DNA of 64,000 nt from Saccharophagus sp. K07 (lineage in GTDB: Bacteria; Pseudomonadota; Gammaproteobacteria; Pseudomonadales; Cellvibrionaceae): NCBI RefSeq assembly GCF_014336955.1, contig NZ_QRAI01000008.1, positions 1-64,000 on the forward strand, written 5' to 3'. The notes beneath the pieces were generated by a model. The model worked only from the letters and a program-made list of their open reading frames with translations. It was not told where the DNA came from and made no database searches. Below, piece by piece: positions 43,096 through 52,414 of the stretch (positions within the stretch are counted from its first letter, which is position 1; every line of letters begins with the position of its first letter). A program made the translations under genes and the position numbers.

Positions 43096-45585
43096 ATGTC
43101 CAGGACGCACTTGCCACCACCTCGCCAGATTTTGCAGATGCCAGCACTCTGGATTGGTATCTGCCTGTCATTTTTTCTCGCGGTTTATGTCGCCCATTGG
43201 GAAAGTTCGGCTCTGCGCAACGAATTGCGCGAACTCGCCAAAGACCGGGCCAGCGTTCTCCATTCCAGCATGCGCAGCTCTGCCGAAGTTCTGCACGCCT
43301 TAGCGTCTTTGCATGCGGCGACCGGAGCTATTCGGCAGGAACATTTTCAGTTGTTTGCGCGGGACGCTGTGCGCCGTCATCCGGAACTGCAGGCAGTGGA
43401 GTGGATTCCACGAGTGCCGCACGCAGAACGGGAAACCTTTGAACAGCGCAAACGGGCAGAGGGATTTACCGATTTTATTTTTACGGAAATCGGCGAGGCT
43501 GGCCTGCTGACGCGCGCGTCTTACCGCTCGGAATATTTTCCTGTGTATTTCCTCGAACCCTTCGACGGCAACCAATTGGCTCACGGATTTGACTTGGGCG
43601 CGGACGCGCGCCGGCGCGCTGCCCTGGAGCTGGCGCGGGATACAGGGATGCCAGTGGTGACTGCGCCTATTCGCCTTGCCCAGGAGACCGCGACCCAGCA
43701 GGGATTTCTGATGTTCTACCCGGTGTACACCACACCAGAGCCGAAAACCTCGGAGCAGTGGCGCGAAACCTTGGAAGGTTTTGCCCTGGCGGTATTTCGC
43801 GCGGGCGATTTGGTTGCAGCAGCTTTGCGGGATATTGCCGAGAAGGGCATCTCCGTCACCCTCTACGATACCGGTGATCCCTATACCGCCTTGGCGCGGC
43901 TGCAGGCCGTGGAGACATCGTCTCATTGGTTGCACAAGTTGGCGCTTTTACCGGAGCAGTTGCCGTGGGAAGACTACATCGATATGGGTGGGCGGCGTTG
44001 GCGTTTGTTGTTTGAGCCGACCGCCTATGTCACGGGCAGCCGCCAGCCGGTGCAGACCACTTTGGCCTTTGTGGTTGGCTTGATGCTCACCTTGTTGCTG
44101 GTGGCCTATCTCGCCAGTGCCGCGCGGCGCGAGCGGGAAATCAGCAGCGCCAACGCAGCTTTGCAAAGCGAAATTGCCGAGCGTGAGAAAGCCGTGGAGG
44201 CGGCGCAGGCCGCCAACCGCGCCAAGTCCGATTTTCTCGCCAATATGAGCCACGAGATTCGCACGCCTTTAAATGCAGTTCTCGGTTATGCCCAGCTGTT
44301 GCGCCGGGATAGCCGGTTGGATTCGGAACAGCGCCAAGCAGTGGGCGCGATCATTGCCAGTGGCAATCACCTACTTAGCCAAATCAACAGTGTTTTGGAT
44401 TTTTCCAAAATCGAAATCGGCCGCATGGAAGCGCAAACGGAAGCGGTTTATTTGAACGATTTGCTTAATGAACTGGTGCTGATGTTCCGCCCGCGCTGCC
44501 ATGAGAAGGGTCTGGATCTGCGCGCCCGGTTATTGCCGGAAGACGCTCCGGCGGTGTTGGTGGACGGCTGCAAATTGCGGCAGATTCTGATCAATTTGCT
44601 CGGCAATGCGGTGCGTTTTACTCATCACGGCGAAGTGATGTTGGGATGTCGTCCCGCGGGCGACGGGATATACCGGTTTGATGTGATCGACACCGGTGTC
44701 GGCATTGCCCCGGTGGATCTGGTGCGGATTTTCGAGCCTTTTTATCAAGGGCAATCGCACAATCAATCGGGCGGCACTGGTTTGGGTTTGGCTATCGCTC
44801 GCCGCCACGCGCAGCTGCTTGGCGGGGATCTGGAGGCAGTGTCGGAAGAGGGCGAGGGCACACGTTTTACCCTGCATTTGCCGTTGCCTGTGGCGGATGC
44901 GTCAGTCGTAGCGGTGCAGACGGATGCCACAGACTGGCGTCTGCCAGGAGGTCATTCCATTCACCTATTAGTGATCGATGACGACGAGGCCAACCGCGAT
45001 ATTCTGCGGCGCCTGCTGACGGGCGCGGGTTGCTCTGTCGCCGTGGCGGAAGACCATAAATCCGCTCTACCGCATTTGGCTGAACGATCCTTCGATGCAG
45101 TTTTTCTCGATATCCGTTTACCCTGCGGCGACAGTTTGACGTGGCTGCCCAAACTGCGCGAAATCCGCCCACATACGCCAGTAATTGCCTATACCGCACT
45201 CGAGTTCGAGCAGGATCGTGAGCGTTGTCTGGTAGCGGGATGCCAAGCCTTTATTGCCAAACCCGTGCAGGCCGAAGTGGTTTTTCAGACGTTGGAGAAC
45301 TTGTTAGGCATAACGTTCGAGCGGCAGTGGCAGGAGGAGGGCGGAACTGCGTCGCTGGATCTCAGCAAAGTTGTTCTGCCTGCCAATTTATTGCAGCGGC
45401 TATTAACTGCAGCGGAGTTGCACAGCAGCACCGCGTTAAAAGCCGGTATGGAGGAATTAATCGCCCTCGGCCCTAATACGGCACCACTGGTGGATCGCCT
45501 GCGCCAGTTGATGCGCGCCTACGATATGGATGAAATCGCCCGCCTGTTACTCACCTTGCCGGTAATCGAGGTGGCCTGTGCCTGA
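43096..45585 (+). CDS. CHASE-domain hybrid sensor histidine kinase
   Basis: This 829-aa protein has TM1 (about 18-34), a periplasmic CHASE domain (about 70-290, with VEWIPRVPHAERETFEQRKR and YRSEYFPVYFLEP) and TM2 (about 322-342). The HisKA domain has phospho-His386 (MSHEIRTPLNAVLGY), and the HATPase has VRFTHHGEV and GTGLGLAIA. A receiver domain follows with phospho-Asp672 (VFLDIRLPCG), then a short helical tail. It senses an unknown ligand outside the membrane and should signal to the NtrC-type protein whose gene overlaps its end by 8 nt. Confidence 0.9.
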   Translation: MSRTHLPPPRQILQMPALWIGICLSFFLAVYVAHWESSALRNELRELAKDRASVLHSSMRSSAEVLHALASLHAATGAIRQEHFQLFARDAVRRHPELQAVEWIPRVPHAERETFEQRKRAEGFTDFIFTEIGEAGLLTRASYRSEYFPVYFLEPFDGNQLAHGFDLGADARRRAALELARDTGMPVVTAPIRLAQETATQQGFLMFYPVYTTPEPKTSEQWRETLEGFALAVFRAGDLVAAALRDIAEKGISVTLYDTGDPYTALARLQAVETSSHWLHKLALLPEQLPWEDYIDMGGRRWRLLFEPTAYVTGSRQPVQTTLAFVVGLMLTLLLVAYLASAARREREISSANAALQSEIAEREKAVEAAQAANRAKSDFLANMSHEIRTPLNAVLGYAQLLRRDSRLDSEQRQAVGAIIASGNHLLSQINSVLDFSKIEIGRMEAQTEAVYLNDLLNELVLMFRPRCHEKGLDLRARLLPEDAPAVLVDGCKLRQILINLLGNAVRFTHHGEVMLGCRPAGDGIYRFDVIDTGVGIAPVDLVRIFEPFYQGQSHNQSGGTGLGLAIARRHAQLLGGDLEAVSEEGEGTRFTLHLPLPVADASVVAVQTDATDWRLPGGHSIHLLVIDDDEANRDILRRLLTGAGCSVAVAEDHKSALPHLAERSFDAVFLDIRLPCGDSLTWLPKLREIRPHTPVIAYTALEFEQDRERCLVAGCQAFIAKPVQAEVVFQTLENLLGITFERQWQEEGGTASLDLSKVVLPANLLQRLLTAAELHSSTALKAGMEELIALGPNTAPLVDRLRQLMRAYDMDEIARLLLTLPVIEVACA

Positions 45586-47059
45586 ACGCATTCTGGTGGT
45601 GGACGATGTGGTGACCAACGTGCAATTGCTCGCCCAGGCATTGGAACCGGCGGGTTACGAGATCTTGGTGGCACAGAACGGTCGGGACGCTTTGCGCATC
45701 GCCGAGCGGGCGCAGCCGGGGTTGATATTGATGGACGTGATGATGCCCGGCCTCGACGGCGTCGCTACCTGCCGCCTGCTCAAACAGAACCCCGAATTGG
45801 CCGATATTCCGGTGATTTTTATTACAGCGCTGGATGAGCGGGAAAGTGTGGTGAAAGGATTTACCGCTGGCGGCGTGGACTACATAGTCAAGCCGTTCCA
45901 TCCCGAGGAAGTACTGCGCCGGGTGGAGAACCATTTGAACCTGCACCGGCTCGCCCGCAGCCTGGAGCAGTCCAACCGCGAGCTGAAACTGCGCCTAGCT
46001 GAACTGGAACGCGCCAACCGCGCTCTGGCCGAGGAGCGCGACAAGCTGGCGCGCACCGAATACGCCCTGGAAACTGCAGACAGCCGCTTAAATGCCCTGG
46101 CGCAGCGCGAGCAACAGCGCTGGGGAATGGACGGGCTGGTCGGCAAAAGCGCCACCATGCAGGCCATTCTGCAGAACATCCGCAAGCTCCATCACAGCGC
46201 TGGCACCAGTGTGCTGATCACTGGCGAGAGCGGCACCGGCAAGGAATTGATTGCCCGCGCCATTCACTACAGCAGCCCGCGCGCGCAAAAGCCGTTTATT
46301 CCGGTCAATTGCGTCGCTATACCGGCGGAACTCGCCGAATCCATGTTTTTCGGCCATGTCAAAGGCGCGTTTACCGGCGCCAGCGGTGGGCAGAAAGGTT
46401 TTTTTGAGCTGGCCGACGGCGGCACCCTGTTTCTCGATGAAATCGGCGATATGCCTCTGGGATTACAGGCCAAATTGCTGCGCGTATTGGAAGATGGGGA
46501 AGTGCGACCAGTGGGCAGCCAGAAAGCGATCAAAACCGACGTGCGCGTGGTGGCCGCCACCAACGTCAATCTGCAGGAAAAAATCGCCGCCGGATTATTT
46601 CGCGCTGATCTGTTTTACCGCCTGGCGCGCTTCCAGGTGGAGCTGCCGCCATTGCGCCAGCGACGCGGCGATATTCTTCTGCTTGCGCAGCATTTTCTCG
46701 CTCTGTTCGCCCGGGAGATGGGCGTGCGCGCCCCGGATATCAATGCGGCGGCGCAGGAGGCGCTGCAGAATTATCATTTCCCCGGCAATGTGCGCGAGCT
46801 GAAAAACCTGATCGAACGCGCTCTGATCCTCAGCTCTGGCAAAACCGTGGAGCCGGAGCATTTGCAGTTTCAGACTCTGTCTCAATCCCCTCAGACCAGT
46901 TCCGTCACCAGCCTTCCTCCCTTGCCATTGAACCTGAAAGAAGCGGAACAAGTGCTGATGCGGCGCGCCTTGGACGCAGCCAGCGGCAATATCACCGAAG
47001 CTGCCCGTTTGCTCGGTGTGCACCGCAGTAAGCTCTATCGGGTAATGACAATCGATTGA
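45578..47059 (+). CDS. NtrC-type sigma54-dependent response regulator
   Basis: The GTG start overlaps the kinase stop by 8 nt. The 493-aa protein has a receiver domain with phospho-Asp53 (LILMDVMMPGLDG), a coiled coil (about 125-175), and an AAA+ domain with Walker A GESGTGKELIARA (216-228) and sigma54 contact loop GAFTGA (263-268). A Fis-type helix-turn-helix ends the protein (GNITEAARLLGVHRSKLYRV). It should drive the sigma54 promoter of the divergent dppA operon from the palindrome at 42954. Confidence 0.92.
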   Translation: MPERILVVDDVVTNVQLLAQALEPAGYEILVAQNGRDALRIAERAQPGLILMDVMMPGLDGVATCRLLKQNPELADIPVIFITALDERESVVKGFTAGGVDYIVKPFHPEEVLRRVENHLNLHRLARSLEQSNRELKLRLAELERANRALAEERDKLARTEYALETADSRLNALAQREQQRWGMDGLVGKSATMQAILQNIRKLHHSAGTSVLITGESGTGKELIARAIHYSSPRAQKPFIPVNCVAIPAELAESMFFGHVKGAFTGASGGQKGFFELADGGTLFLDEIGDMPLGLQAKLLRVLEDGEVRPVGSQKAIKTDVRVVAATNVNLQEKIAAGLFRADLFYRLARFQVELPPLRQRRGDILLLAQHFLALFAREMGVRAPDINAAAQEALQNYHFPGNVRELKNLIERALILSSGKTVEPEHLQFQTLSQSPQTSSVTSLPPLPLNLKEAEQVLMRRALDAASGNITEAARLLGVHRSKLYRVMTID

Positions 47060-47150
47060 CCTTCTGTCTTATCTCGAACCAACGGATTACAAAACCGTAT
47101 AGTACTGTCCAACAAGCGGCGATTTGGTCTTTGATATAAATGATTCCGTG

Positions 47151-47168
47151 GTCAGCGATAAAGCTGAC
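47151..47168. promoter_or_regulatory. Inverted repeat before the PepSY gene
   Basis: GTCAGC-gataaa-GCTGAC is a perfect 6-bp inverted repeat about 35 nt before the PepSY start. It is a candidate operator for the response regulator encoded downstream. Confidence 0.4.
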
Positions 47169-47202
47169 AATCAACAAAGATTCAGAGAGTGTGGAGATTG
47201 GT

Positions 47203-47490
47203 ATGAAAAACGTATTTAAACCTGTTGTGTTGACCGCGGCTGTTTTGTTTTCTGGCGCTGCCCTGGCTGATAAGGACGATATCCGTCTGCTGTCCGAAAC
47301 CAAAATCACCTTGGTGGAAGCCATCAATATAGCGGAAAAGCATCAGAATGGTCGGGCATATGAAGCCAGCCTGGATGACAAAAAATTTACCCCGGTATAC
47401 GAAGTCAACGTTGTGGTTGGTGATGTGATTTATGAGGTAGACGTAGACGGAATTACTGGAGAAGTTCGTAAAGTTAAAGTCGACGACTAA
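47203..47490 (+). CDS. Exported PepSY-domain protein
   Basis: This 95-aa protein starts at the ATG with GTGGAGAT upstream: MKNVFKPVVLTAAVLFSGAA LA is a signal peptide. The PepSY fold follows (ITLVEAINIAEKHQNGRAYE ... VYEVNVVVGDVIYEVDVDGITGEV). Such small periplasmic proteins often sit beside OmpR/EnvZ-type pairs and may tune the sensor or be a regulon member. A strong terminator follows. Confidence 0.85.
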   Translation: MKNVFKPVVLTAAVLFSGAALADKDDIRLLSETKITLVEAINIAEKHQNGRAYEASLDDKKFTPVYEVNVVVGDVIYEVDVDGITGEVRKVKVDD

Positions 47491-47526
47491 GCAATACTCA
47501 AATCCGGGCGCGGACGAAATAAACAA

Positions 47527-47551
47527 AAGGGCCATTAAATGGCCCTTTTTT
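47527..47551 (+). terminator. Rho-independent terminator after the PepSY gene
   Basis: AAGGGCCATTAAATGGCCCT forms the stem-loop and is followed by TTTTT. It separates the PepSY gene from the downstream regulator pair. Confidence 0.95.
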
Positions 47552-47625
47552 GTCATGTCGCTCAATTGAGTTCCTTCCGGTAAGCTAAGCAGGCCCTAAA
47601 ATCACTCGAACTTGGCAATTCTTTT

Positions 47626-48303
47626 ATGAAGCTGTTATTGGTTGAAGACGACAAAGCGACCGCTGAATTTATTATTCAGGGGTTAAAAGAGCAGGGCCAT
47701 ACCACAGATCATGCAGCAAACGGATTGGATGGTCTTATGATGGCACAGGACGGCCACTACGATGTTTTGATTTTGGACCGTATGCTGCCTCGCTTGGATG
47801 GTTTGACTTTATTAAAAACGCTGCGCGATGCCGAAGATCACACTCCGGCGATTATCTTGAGTGCGATGGGCAGCATTGATGACAGAGTTACCGGTTTGGG
47901 CGCGGGTGCGGAAGATTATCTGGTCAAGCCATTTGCTTTTGCTGAGCTGTATGCGCGCATTTGTTCGCTGGCTCGTCGACCGCCGATTCGCCAGATTGAA
48001 ACTATTTTGCGCGTTGGCGATTTACAAATGGATTTGATCAAACGCCAGGTAACCCGCGCAGGAAAAACCATTGATCTGCAACCGACCGAATTTAAATTGC
48101 TGGAATTTTTACTGCGGCACCGCGGCGAAGTGGTAACGCGCACCATGCTGCTGGAAGGTGTGTGGGATTTTCACTTTGATCCCAAAACCAACATAGTGGA
48201 AACCCATATCAGTCGTTTGCGTGGAAAAGTCGATAAGGATTTTCCTACCTCATTAATTCAAACAGTGCGCGGGGCGGGTTATAAAATCGATGTCTCTGCC
48301 TAG
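47626..48303 (+). CDS. OmpR-family response regulator
   Basis: This 225-aa protein has a receiver domain with acidic pocket VEDD and phospho-Asp51 (LILDRMLPRLDG), and Lys in LVKPF. The C-terminal winged helix contains LQPTEFKLLEFLLRHRGEVV and VETHISRLRGKVDKDF. Its end overlaps the kinase start by 14 nt. It probably controls the upstream PepSY gene. Confidence 0.93.
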   Translation: MKLLLVEDDKATAEFIIQGLKEQGHTTDHAANGLDGLMMAQDGHYDVLILDRMLPRLDGLTLLKTLRDAEDHTPAIILSAMGSIDDRVTGLGAGAEDYLVKPFAFAELYARICSLARRPPIRQIETILRVGDLQMDLIKRQVTRAGKTIDLQPTEFKLLEFLLRHRGEVVTRTMLLEGVWDFHFDPKTNIVETHISRLRGKVDKDFPTSLIQTVRGAGYKIDVSA

Positions 48304-49609
48304 AATATTTCGCTCGGCGACTTTCCGGTTTGCTGGTCTTTATCTCTTATTTTTTACGATTTCCGTTGGTTTGCTCGCCGTTTTTTTGTTTTTCCATGTC
48401 CGCGACAGCTTGGAAGACGATGCACGCAATCAAATCAGCAATGAATTTAATTTGCTGTTGTTTGAATTTCACGAGGACGGGCTGGATGAATTATTGGAAG
48501 AAACCGAAGAGCGTATCGAAAAAAATTCCACCCCAAACCGGCTTCTCTATATGGTGCAAAGTCCATCTGGACGCGTGATTTTTGATCGTATAGATCCAGT
48601 GTCTCCGCCTTATGGATGGCAGTACATCACTAGCGGTCGCTCAGCTTTGTTTTATTTCGAGGAACTCAGCAATGGCTATGTACTGGGGGTTGGTAAGGAT
48701 CTGGCTGCGCTAACGACCGCAGAACGGGCCATTCAAAATGTCTTTTTGTGGGGAGCCGTCGTTGTTTTGCTTATTGGCGCACTTGGCGGATTTCTATTGA
48801 GTCGCCGTTTGCTTGCCATAGTCGACGCCATTACACGAACAGCGAAATCCATCAGCGACGGACATTTAAACGAGCGAATCCCCTTGCAGAACACCGGTGA
48901 CGAATTCGATGAGCTCGGTAAAACGTTGAACCAAATGCTGGATCGCATCGAACTCTTGGTTGCCAATATTCGCCAAGTCTCCACTGGCATTGCCCATGAT
49001 TTGCGAACACCGCTTGCACGCTTGCGCGGGCGTCTGGAGACCATGCGACAAAATCCGTCATTGCCCGCGGATGATGTGGACAGCGCCATTGCGGAAGTTG
49101 ATGCCATTCTGCAGACATTCGCAGCGCTTTTGCGCTTGGCTGAATTGGAGACAGGCACTTTAAAAGCGGGTTTTGGATCTGTGGCGCTGAAAGATTTGGT
49201 TGAACAGATGGTAGAAGCCTATGGTCCGATCGCAGAAGACAGTGGCAAACAGTTGGTCCTCGAAGACGCACGATCGGTCTCTATTGCCGGGGATAAAAAT
49301 CTGTTGCAACAGTTACTGGCCAATTTATTGGAAAACGCCCTTGAACATGGTGGAAGCACTGTCCAAGTGAGTTTGCAACTCAAAGGAAAAACGGCTTATT
49401 TGGAAGTTGCCGACAATGGTCCGGGAATTCCTGCAGAAGCGCGTTCGCAGGTCATCAAACCTTTCCAGAAAGGGGAGACCAGTCATGGCACAGGCTTGGG
49501 GTTGGCACTAGTGGTGGCAATTGTCCAATTGCATGGAGGGACATTGGAACTGGCTGATAACCATCCTGGCTTGCTTTGTCGCGCGACATTCCCAATTTTT
49601 GAGGTTTAA
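48290..49609 (+). CDS. HAMP-domain sensor histidine kinase
   Basis: This 439-aa kinase has TM1 (about 10-32), a periplasmic acidic domain (about 33-145), TM2 (about 150-172) and a HAMP region. Phospho-His236 lies in GIAHDLRTPLARLRG. The HATPase has NLLENALEHGG, DNGPGIP and GTGLGLALV. The sensory domain has many Asp/Glu (FHEDGLDELLEETEERIEKN), consistent with cation or peptide sensing, but the signal is unknown. Confidence 0.92.
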   Translation: MSLPRIFRSATFRFAGLYLLFFTISVGLLAVFLFFHVRDSLEDDARNQISNEFNLLLFEFHEDGLDELLEETEERIEKNSTPNRLLYMVQSPSGRVIFDRIDPVSPPYGWQYITSGRSALFYFEELSNGYVLGVGKDLAALTTAERAIQNVFLWGAVVVLLIGALGGFLLSRRLLAIVDAITRTAKSISDGHLNERIPLQNTGDEFDELGKTLNQMLDRIELLVANIRQVSTGIAHDLRTPLARLRGRLETMRQNPSLPADDVDSAIAEVDAILQTFAALLRLAELETGTLKAGFGSVALKDLVEQMVEAYGPIAEDSGKQLVLEDARSVSIAGDKNLLQQLLANLLENALEHGGSTVQVSLQLKGKTAYLEVADNGPGIPAEARSQVIKPFQKGETSHGTGLGLALVVAIVQLHGGTLELADNHPGLLCRATFPIFEV

Positions 49610-49634
49610 GCCTTTGGCGTTAGAAAGCGGAAAA

Positions 49635-49665
49635 GGGAAACAACCGTTATTAGCGGCTGTTTCCC
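49635..49665. terminator. Bidirectional terminator between the kinase and minE
   Basis: GGGAAACA and TGTTTCCC arms with an inner CCG/CGG pair form a stem followed by GTTTTT on the plus strand. It overlaps the last codons of minE and serves the convergent genes. Confidence 0.7.
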
Positions 49666-49934
49666 GTTTTTGCGGCAGGCAATTTATCCGGCAGGGTAAC
49701 GTTCAGTTCTAATACCGAAAAATTGCCGTGGTTATCGAGCTGGACTTCAATGCTATCGATATCGATATCCACGTACTTTTTGATCACTTCCATAATGTCT
49801 TTCTGCAGCGCGGCGAGGTAATCCGGCTGTTTGTTCTGGCGGCGTTCATGCGCAACTATGACCTGCAAACGCTCTTTTGCGATGGATGCCGTATTGTTTT
49901 TCTTGCGGGAGAAATAATCGAACAGACTCATCAT
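49650..49934 (-). CDS. minE: Cell division topological factor MinE
   Basis: This protein of 93-94 aa has the N-terminal membrane/MinD-contact helix ([30 protein letters not shown]) and the C-terminal topological specificity domain ([25 protein letters not shown]). MinE drives MinD oscillation and restricts MinC to the poles. AGGAGA lies before two adjacent ATGs that overlap the minD stop. Confidence 0.95.
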   Translation of the reverse strand: MMSLFDYFSRKKNNTASIAKERLQVIVAHERRQNKQPDYLAALQKDIMEVIKKYVDIDIDSIEVQLDNHGNFSVLELNVTLPDKLPAAKTGNSR

Positions 49935-50746
49935 GCAGTTCTCCTGAACAGGCGTTGAAAGAAGCTCTTGTGTTCAGGATTCAAGAAGCGATGTTCAACT
50001 TGTTCACCCAGTAAACGTGCTACGGCATCAGCGTAAGCTTTACCGGCTTTGCTTTCGGTGTCGTGGATAACAGGAACGCCCTGGTTTGACGCTTTCAATA
50101 CAGACTGGCACTCGGGAATCACACCGAGCAGTTTGGTCGCAAGAATTTCTTCCACGTCTGCCACACCCAACATTTCGCCGCGCGCGACACGATGGGGATC
50201 GTAGCGGGTAATCAGCAAATGCTCGATCACTCGTTCGCCCTGTTCGGCTTTGCGCGATTTGCTCTGCAAAATACCGAGGATGCGGTCGGAGTCGCGCACT
50301 GAGGATACTTCCGGGTTGGCGACGACAATCGCTTCATCGGCGAAATACAGCGCCATAAAAGCACCGTGCTCGATACCGGCAGGGGAGTCGCAAATAATGT
50401 ATTCAAAACCCATATCTTTGAGTTCATTGAGAACTCGTTCCACGCCTTCTTTCGTCAAGGCGTCTTTATCGCGGGTTTGTGAAGCGGGGAGAATAAACAG
50501 GTTTTCGCAGCGTTTGTCTTTGATCAGCGCTTGTTTCAAAGTCGCTTCTTCGTTGATGACGTTGACGAAGTCATACACCACGCGCCGTTCGCAGTTCATG
50601 ATCAGGTCCAGATTGCGCAGACCTATATCAAAATCGATGACCGCAGTTTTATGACCGCGCAAGGCCAATCCCGTGCAAATCGCTGAGCTGGTGGTTGTCT
50701 TGCCAACACCACCTTTTCCGGATGTCACTACAATTATCTTTGCCAA
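49931..50746 (-). CDS. minD: Septum site-determining ATPase MinD
   Basis: This 271-aa deviant Walker ATPase has [34 protein letters not shown] and the C-terminal amphipathic membrane helix ([10 protein letters not shown]). It recruits MinC to the membrane and is released by MinE. It lies between minC and minE. Confidence 0.97.
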   Translation of the reverse strand: MAKIIVVTSGKGGVGKTTTSSAICTGLALRGHKTAVIDFDIGLRNLDLIMNCERRVVYDFVNVINEEATLKQALIKDKRCENLFILPASQTRDKDALTKEGVERVLNELKDMGFEYIICDSPAGIEHGAFMALYFADEAIVVANPEVSSVRDSDRILGILQSKSRKAEQGERVIEHLLITRYDPHRVARGEMLGVADVEEILATKLLGVIPECQSVLKASNQGVPVIHDTESKAGKAYADAVARLLGEQVEHRFLNPEHKSFFQRLFRRTA

Positions 50747-50767
50747 AGTCGTAACCCTTTTGCTTGG

Positions 50768-51523
50768 TTAATTTTGTTTGGGCAGAGGGCTGATTTGAAT
50801 GCGCCCTCCTGCCAGATAGATCTGTACACTTTCTTTCCAATGGTTGGTGCGCAGCACCTCGTCCACCATGAATTGTCCTGCGATCGCTACCAATTCGGCT
50901 TCCTGACTGGTGCAGAAAATACGGGCATTTTCGTCGCCTTGAACACCTGCAAGCGCGCGTCCGCGCAAAGCGCCATATATATGAATGTTGCCATCTGCCA
51001 GTACTTCTGCCCCGGCGGAGACGGCCGCCATAACGATCAAATCTCCACCGCGGGCATAGATCTGCTGGCCAGAGCGTATGGGGGTGGTGATGATTCGAGT
51101 GGGAGAGGTGGCGACAGGTGTTTGTTCCGGTTCGGCAGTGGGAGCAGTTGCTTCGCTCGTTTCACTGTTTTTACTGCGCCCCTTTGGCAATACCGCCAGC
51201 TGCAGTCGGATGGCCTCACCTTGCAATCTGGCGTTGCCTCCGCGGATCGCGGTTGGCAACAAGGTAAGGTTGCGACAGATGCTGCACAGCTCAGCTAAAT
51301 CTAGCTGATTTTGCTCGGGTTCAGCTAATTGCTCGAAACCGAAAACAAGCGGGGAGCGCTGGAAGAACGCGGGAGACTGAGCAACTTTTTCTGCCAGTTC
51401 CTGTTGGATGGATTCGAGGTCGGCACTTTTCAGTTCCAATAAATTCATTGGAAACAAGCCGCCTTTTAATTGAAAACTTTCAGGGCGGTCCACGCTGGAC
51501 GCGCGTTGGGCAGATTTGCTCAT
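50768..51523 (-). CDS. minC: Septum formation inhibitor MinC
   Basis: This 251-aa protein has an N-terminal FtsZ-inhibiting domain (ESFQLKGGLFPMNLLELKSA) and a C-terminal beta-helix dimer/MinD-binding domain (PIRSGQQIYARGGDLIVMAAVSAGAEVLADGNIHIYGALRGRALAG). A proline/threonine-rich linker lies between them (about 120-145). It is the first gene of minCDE. Confidence 0.95.
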   Translation of the reverse strand: MSKSAQRASSVDRPESFQLKGGLFPMNLLELKSADLESIQQELAEKVAQSPAFFQRSPLVFGFEQLAEPEQNQLDLAELCSICRNLTLLPTAIRGGNARLQGEAIRLQLAVLPKGRSKNSETSEATAPTAEPEQTPVATSPTRIITTPIRSGQQIYARGGDLIVMAAVSAGAEVLADGNIHIYGALRGRALAGVQGDENARIFCTSQEAELVAIAGQFMVDEVLRTNHWKESVQIYLAGGRIQISPLPKQN

Positions 51524-51775
51524 TGGCGCAGGTAGTTCCTAATGGACAGATTCAGGGAAAATCGTTTTTTTATGGCCTGTTGGTTTTTTTTGAACCAATC
51601 TGCATTATCAATTGAACAAGAATAATCCAAACAAACGCAAACCGAAAGGGATGAAGCAGTTTGTATTCTGATCAAATACATTCTTCTACTTATTTGCGCA
51701 TCATCTGATGCTTGTTTGGTTTTTATGCGGAGTAAGTTTTTTAATTGGCTGTTCGAATTATTGGAGTGGATCGCT

Positions 51776-51800
51776 GGCGGCAGGTCTGGTGCCTGCCGCC
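51776..51800 (-). terminator. Hairpin after hpf
   Basis: GGCGGCAGG-TCTGGTG-CCTGCCGCC is a perfect 9-bp stem 11 nt past the hpf stop. There is no U-run on the minus strand. The rest of 51524-51775 holds no gene and probably carries the minC promoter. Confidence 0.55.
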
Positions 51801-51810
51801 TTTGCTTAAA

Positions 51811-52119
51811 TCAACCTGCAGGTCTTTCGTGGCGGTGTGAAGCGTTTGCGCCTTTGCGGTGAGCAAGTGCCGCTTCGAGTTTTTTGGCTGCATCAGCTAT
51901 GGCCACATAAAGATCGTTATCCGTTGCTTCGACTGCCACAGACGCACCCATAAACTGGGTTCTGGCCTCCACGCTTTGTTCATTGCGCTCGACTGTAAGC
52001 ACGACGGAAAGAGCCCCCATGGAAGGATAGTGGGACTGAACTTTCGAAAATTTGCTCTCTACCGCTGTTCTGATACCGTCGGTGATTTCGACATGATGGC
52101 CAGATAGGTTAATTTGCAT
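51811..52119 (-). CDS. hpf: Short ribosome hibernation-promoting factor
   Basis: This 102-aa protein has the beta-alpha-beta fold of YfiA/HPF: MQINLSGHHVEITDGIRTAV, then SVVLTVERNEQSVEARTQF, then DLYVAIADAAKKLEAALAHR. It binds 30S subunits and helps form inactive ribosome dimers in stationary phase. The rpoN and ptsN genes usual nearby in many gammaproteobacteria are not in this window. Confidence 0.9.
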   Translation of the reverse strand: MQINLSGHHVEITDGIRTAVESKFSKVQSHYPSMGALSVVLTVERNEQSVEARTQFMGASVAVEATDNDLYVAIADAAKKLEAALAHRKGANASHRHERPAG

Positions 52120-52414
52120 AACAGCCTTCCTTCTTAAGTGGGTTACGGGCTAAACATGAATCTAAATAAAGAAAATATCAAGGATCTTCCTCGTTAATTT
52201 ATTGGACCATGCGCAGTCACAAGTGCTCTTGATACAAGTCATGCTTAGATTCATGAAGTCGGAAATTTTCGCAATTTGGCGGAAATTCCTTGATTTCAGA
52301 GTCGTTTCGTTGAGAGATGTTCCTCTGGCCTTCGTCAACACACCGAAAAAGGTCAAAAAATAATCTATGAAAACCCTGCGCAGACGGGGTATAAACGCAA
52401 AGTGCAGGAGCGAA
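52120..52414. other. Gene-free interval between hpf and rsmE
   Basis: No gene is supported here. A perfect 11-bp inverted repeat (CATGAATCTAA at 52155, TTAGATTCATG at 52245) spans 79 nt. It may contain the hpf promoter. Confidence 0.4.
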
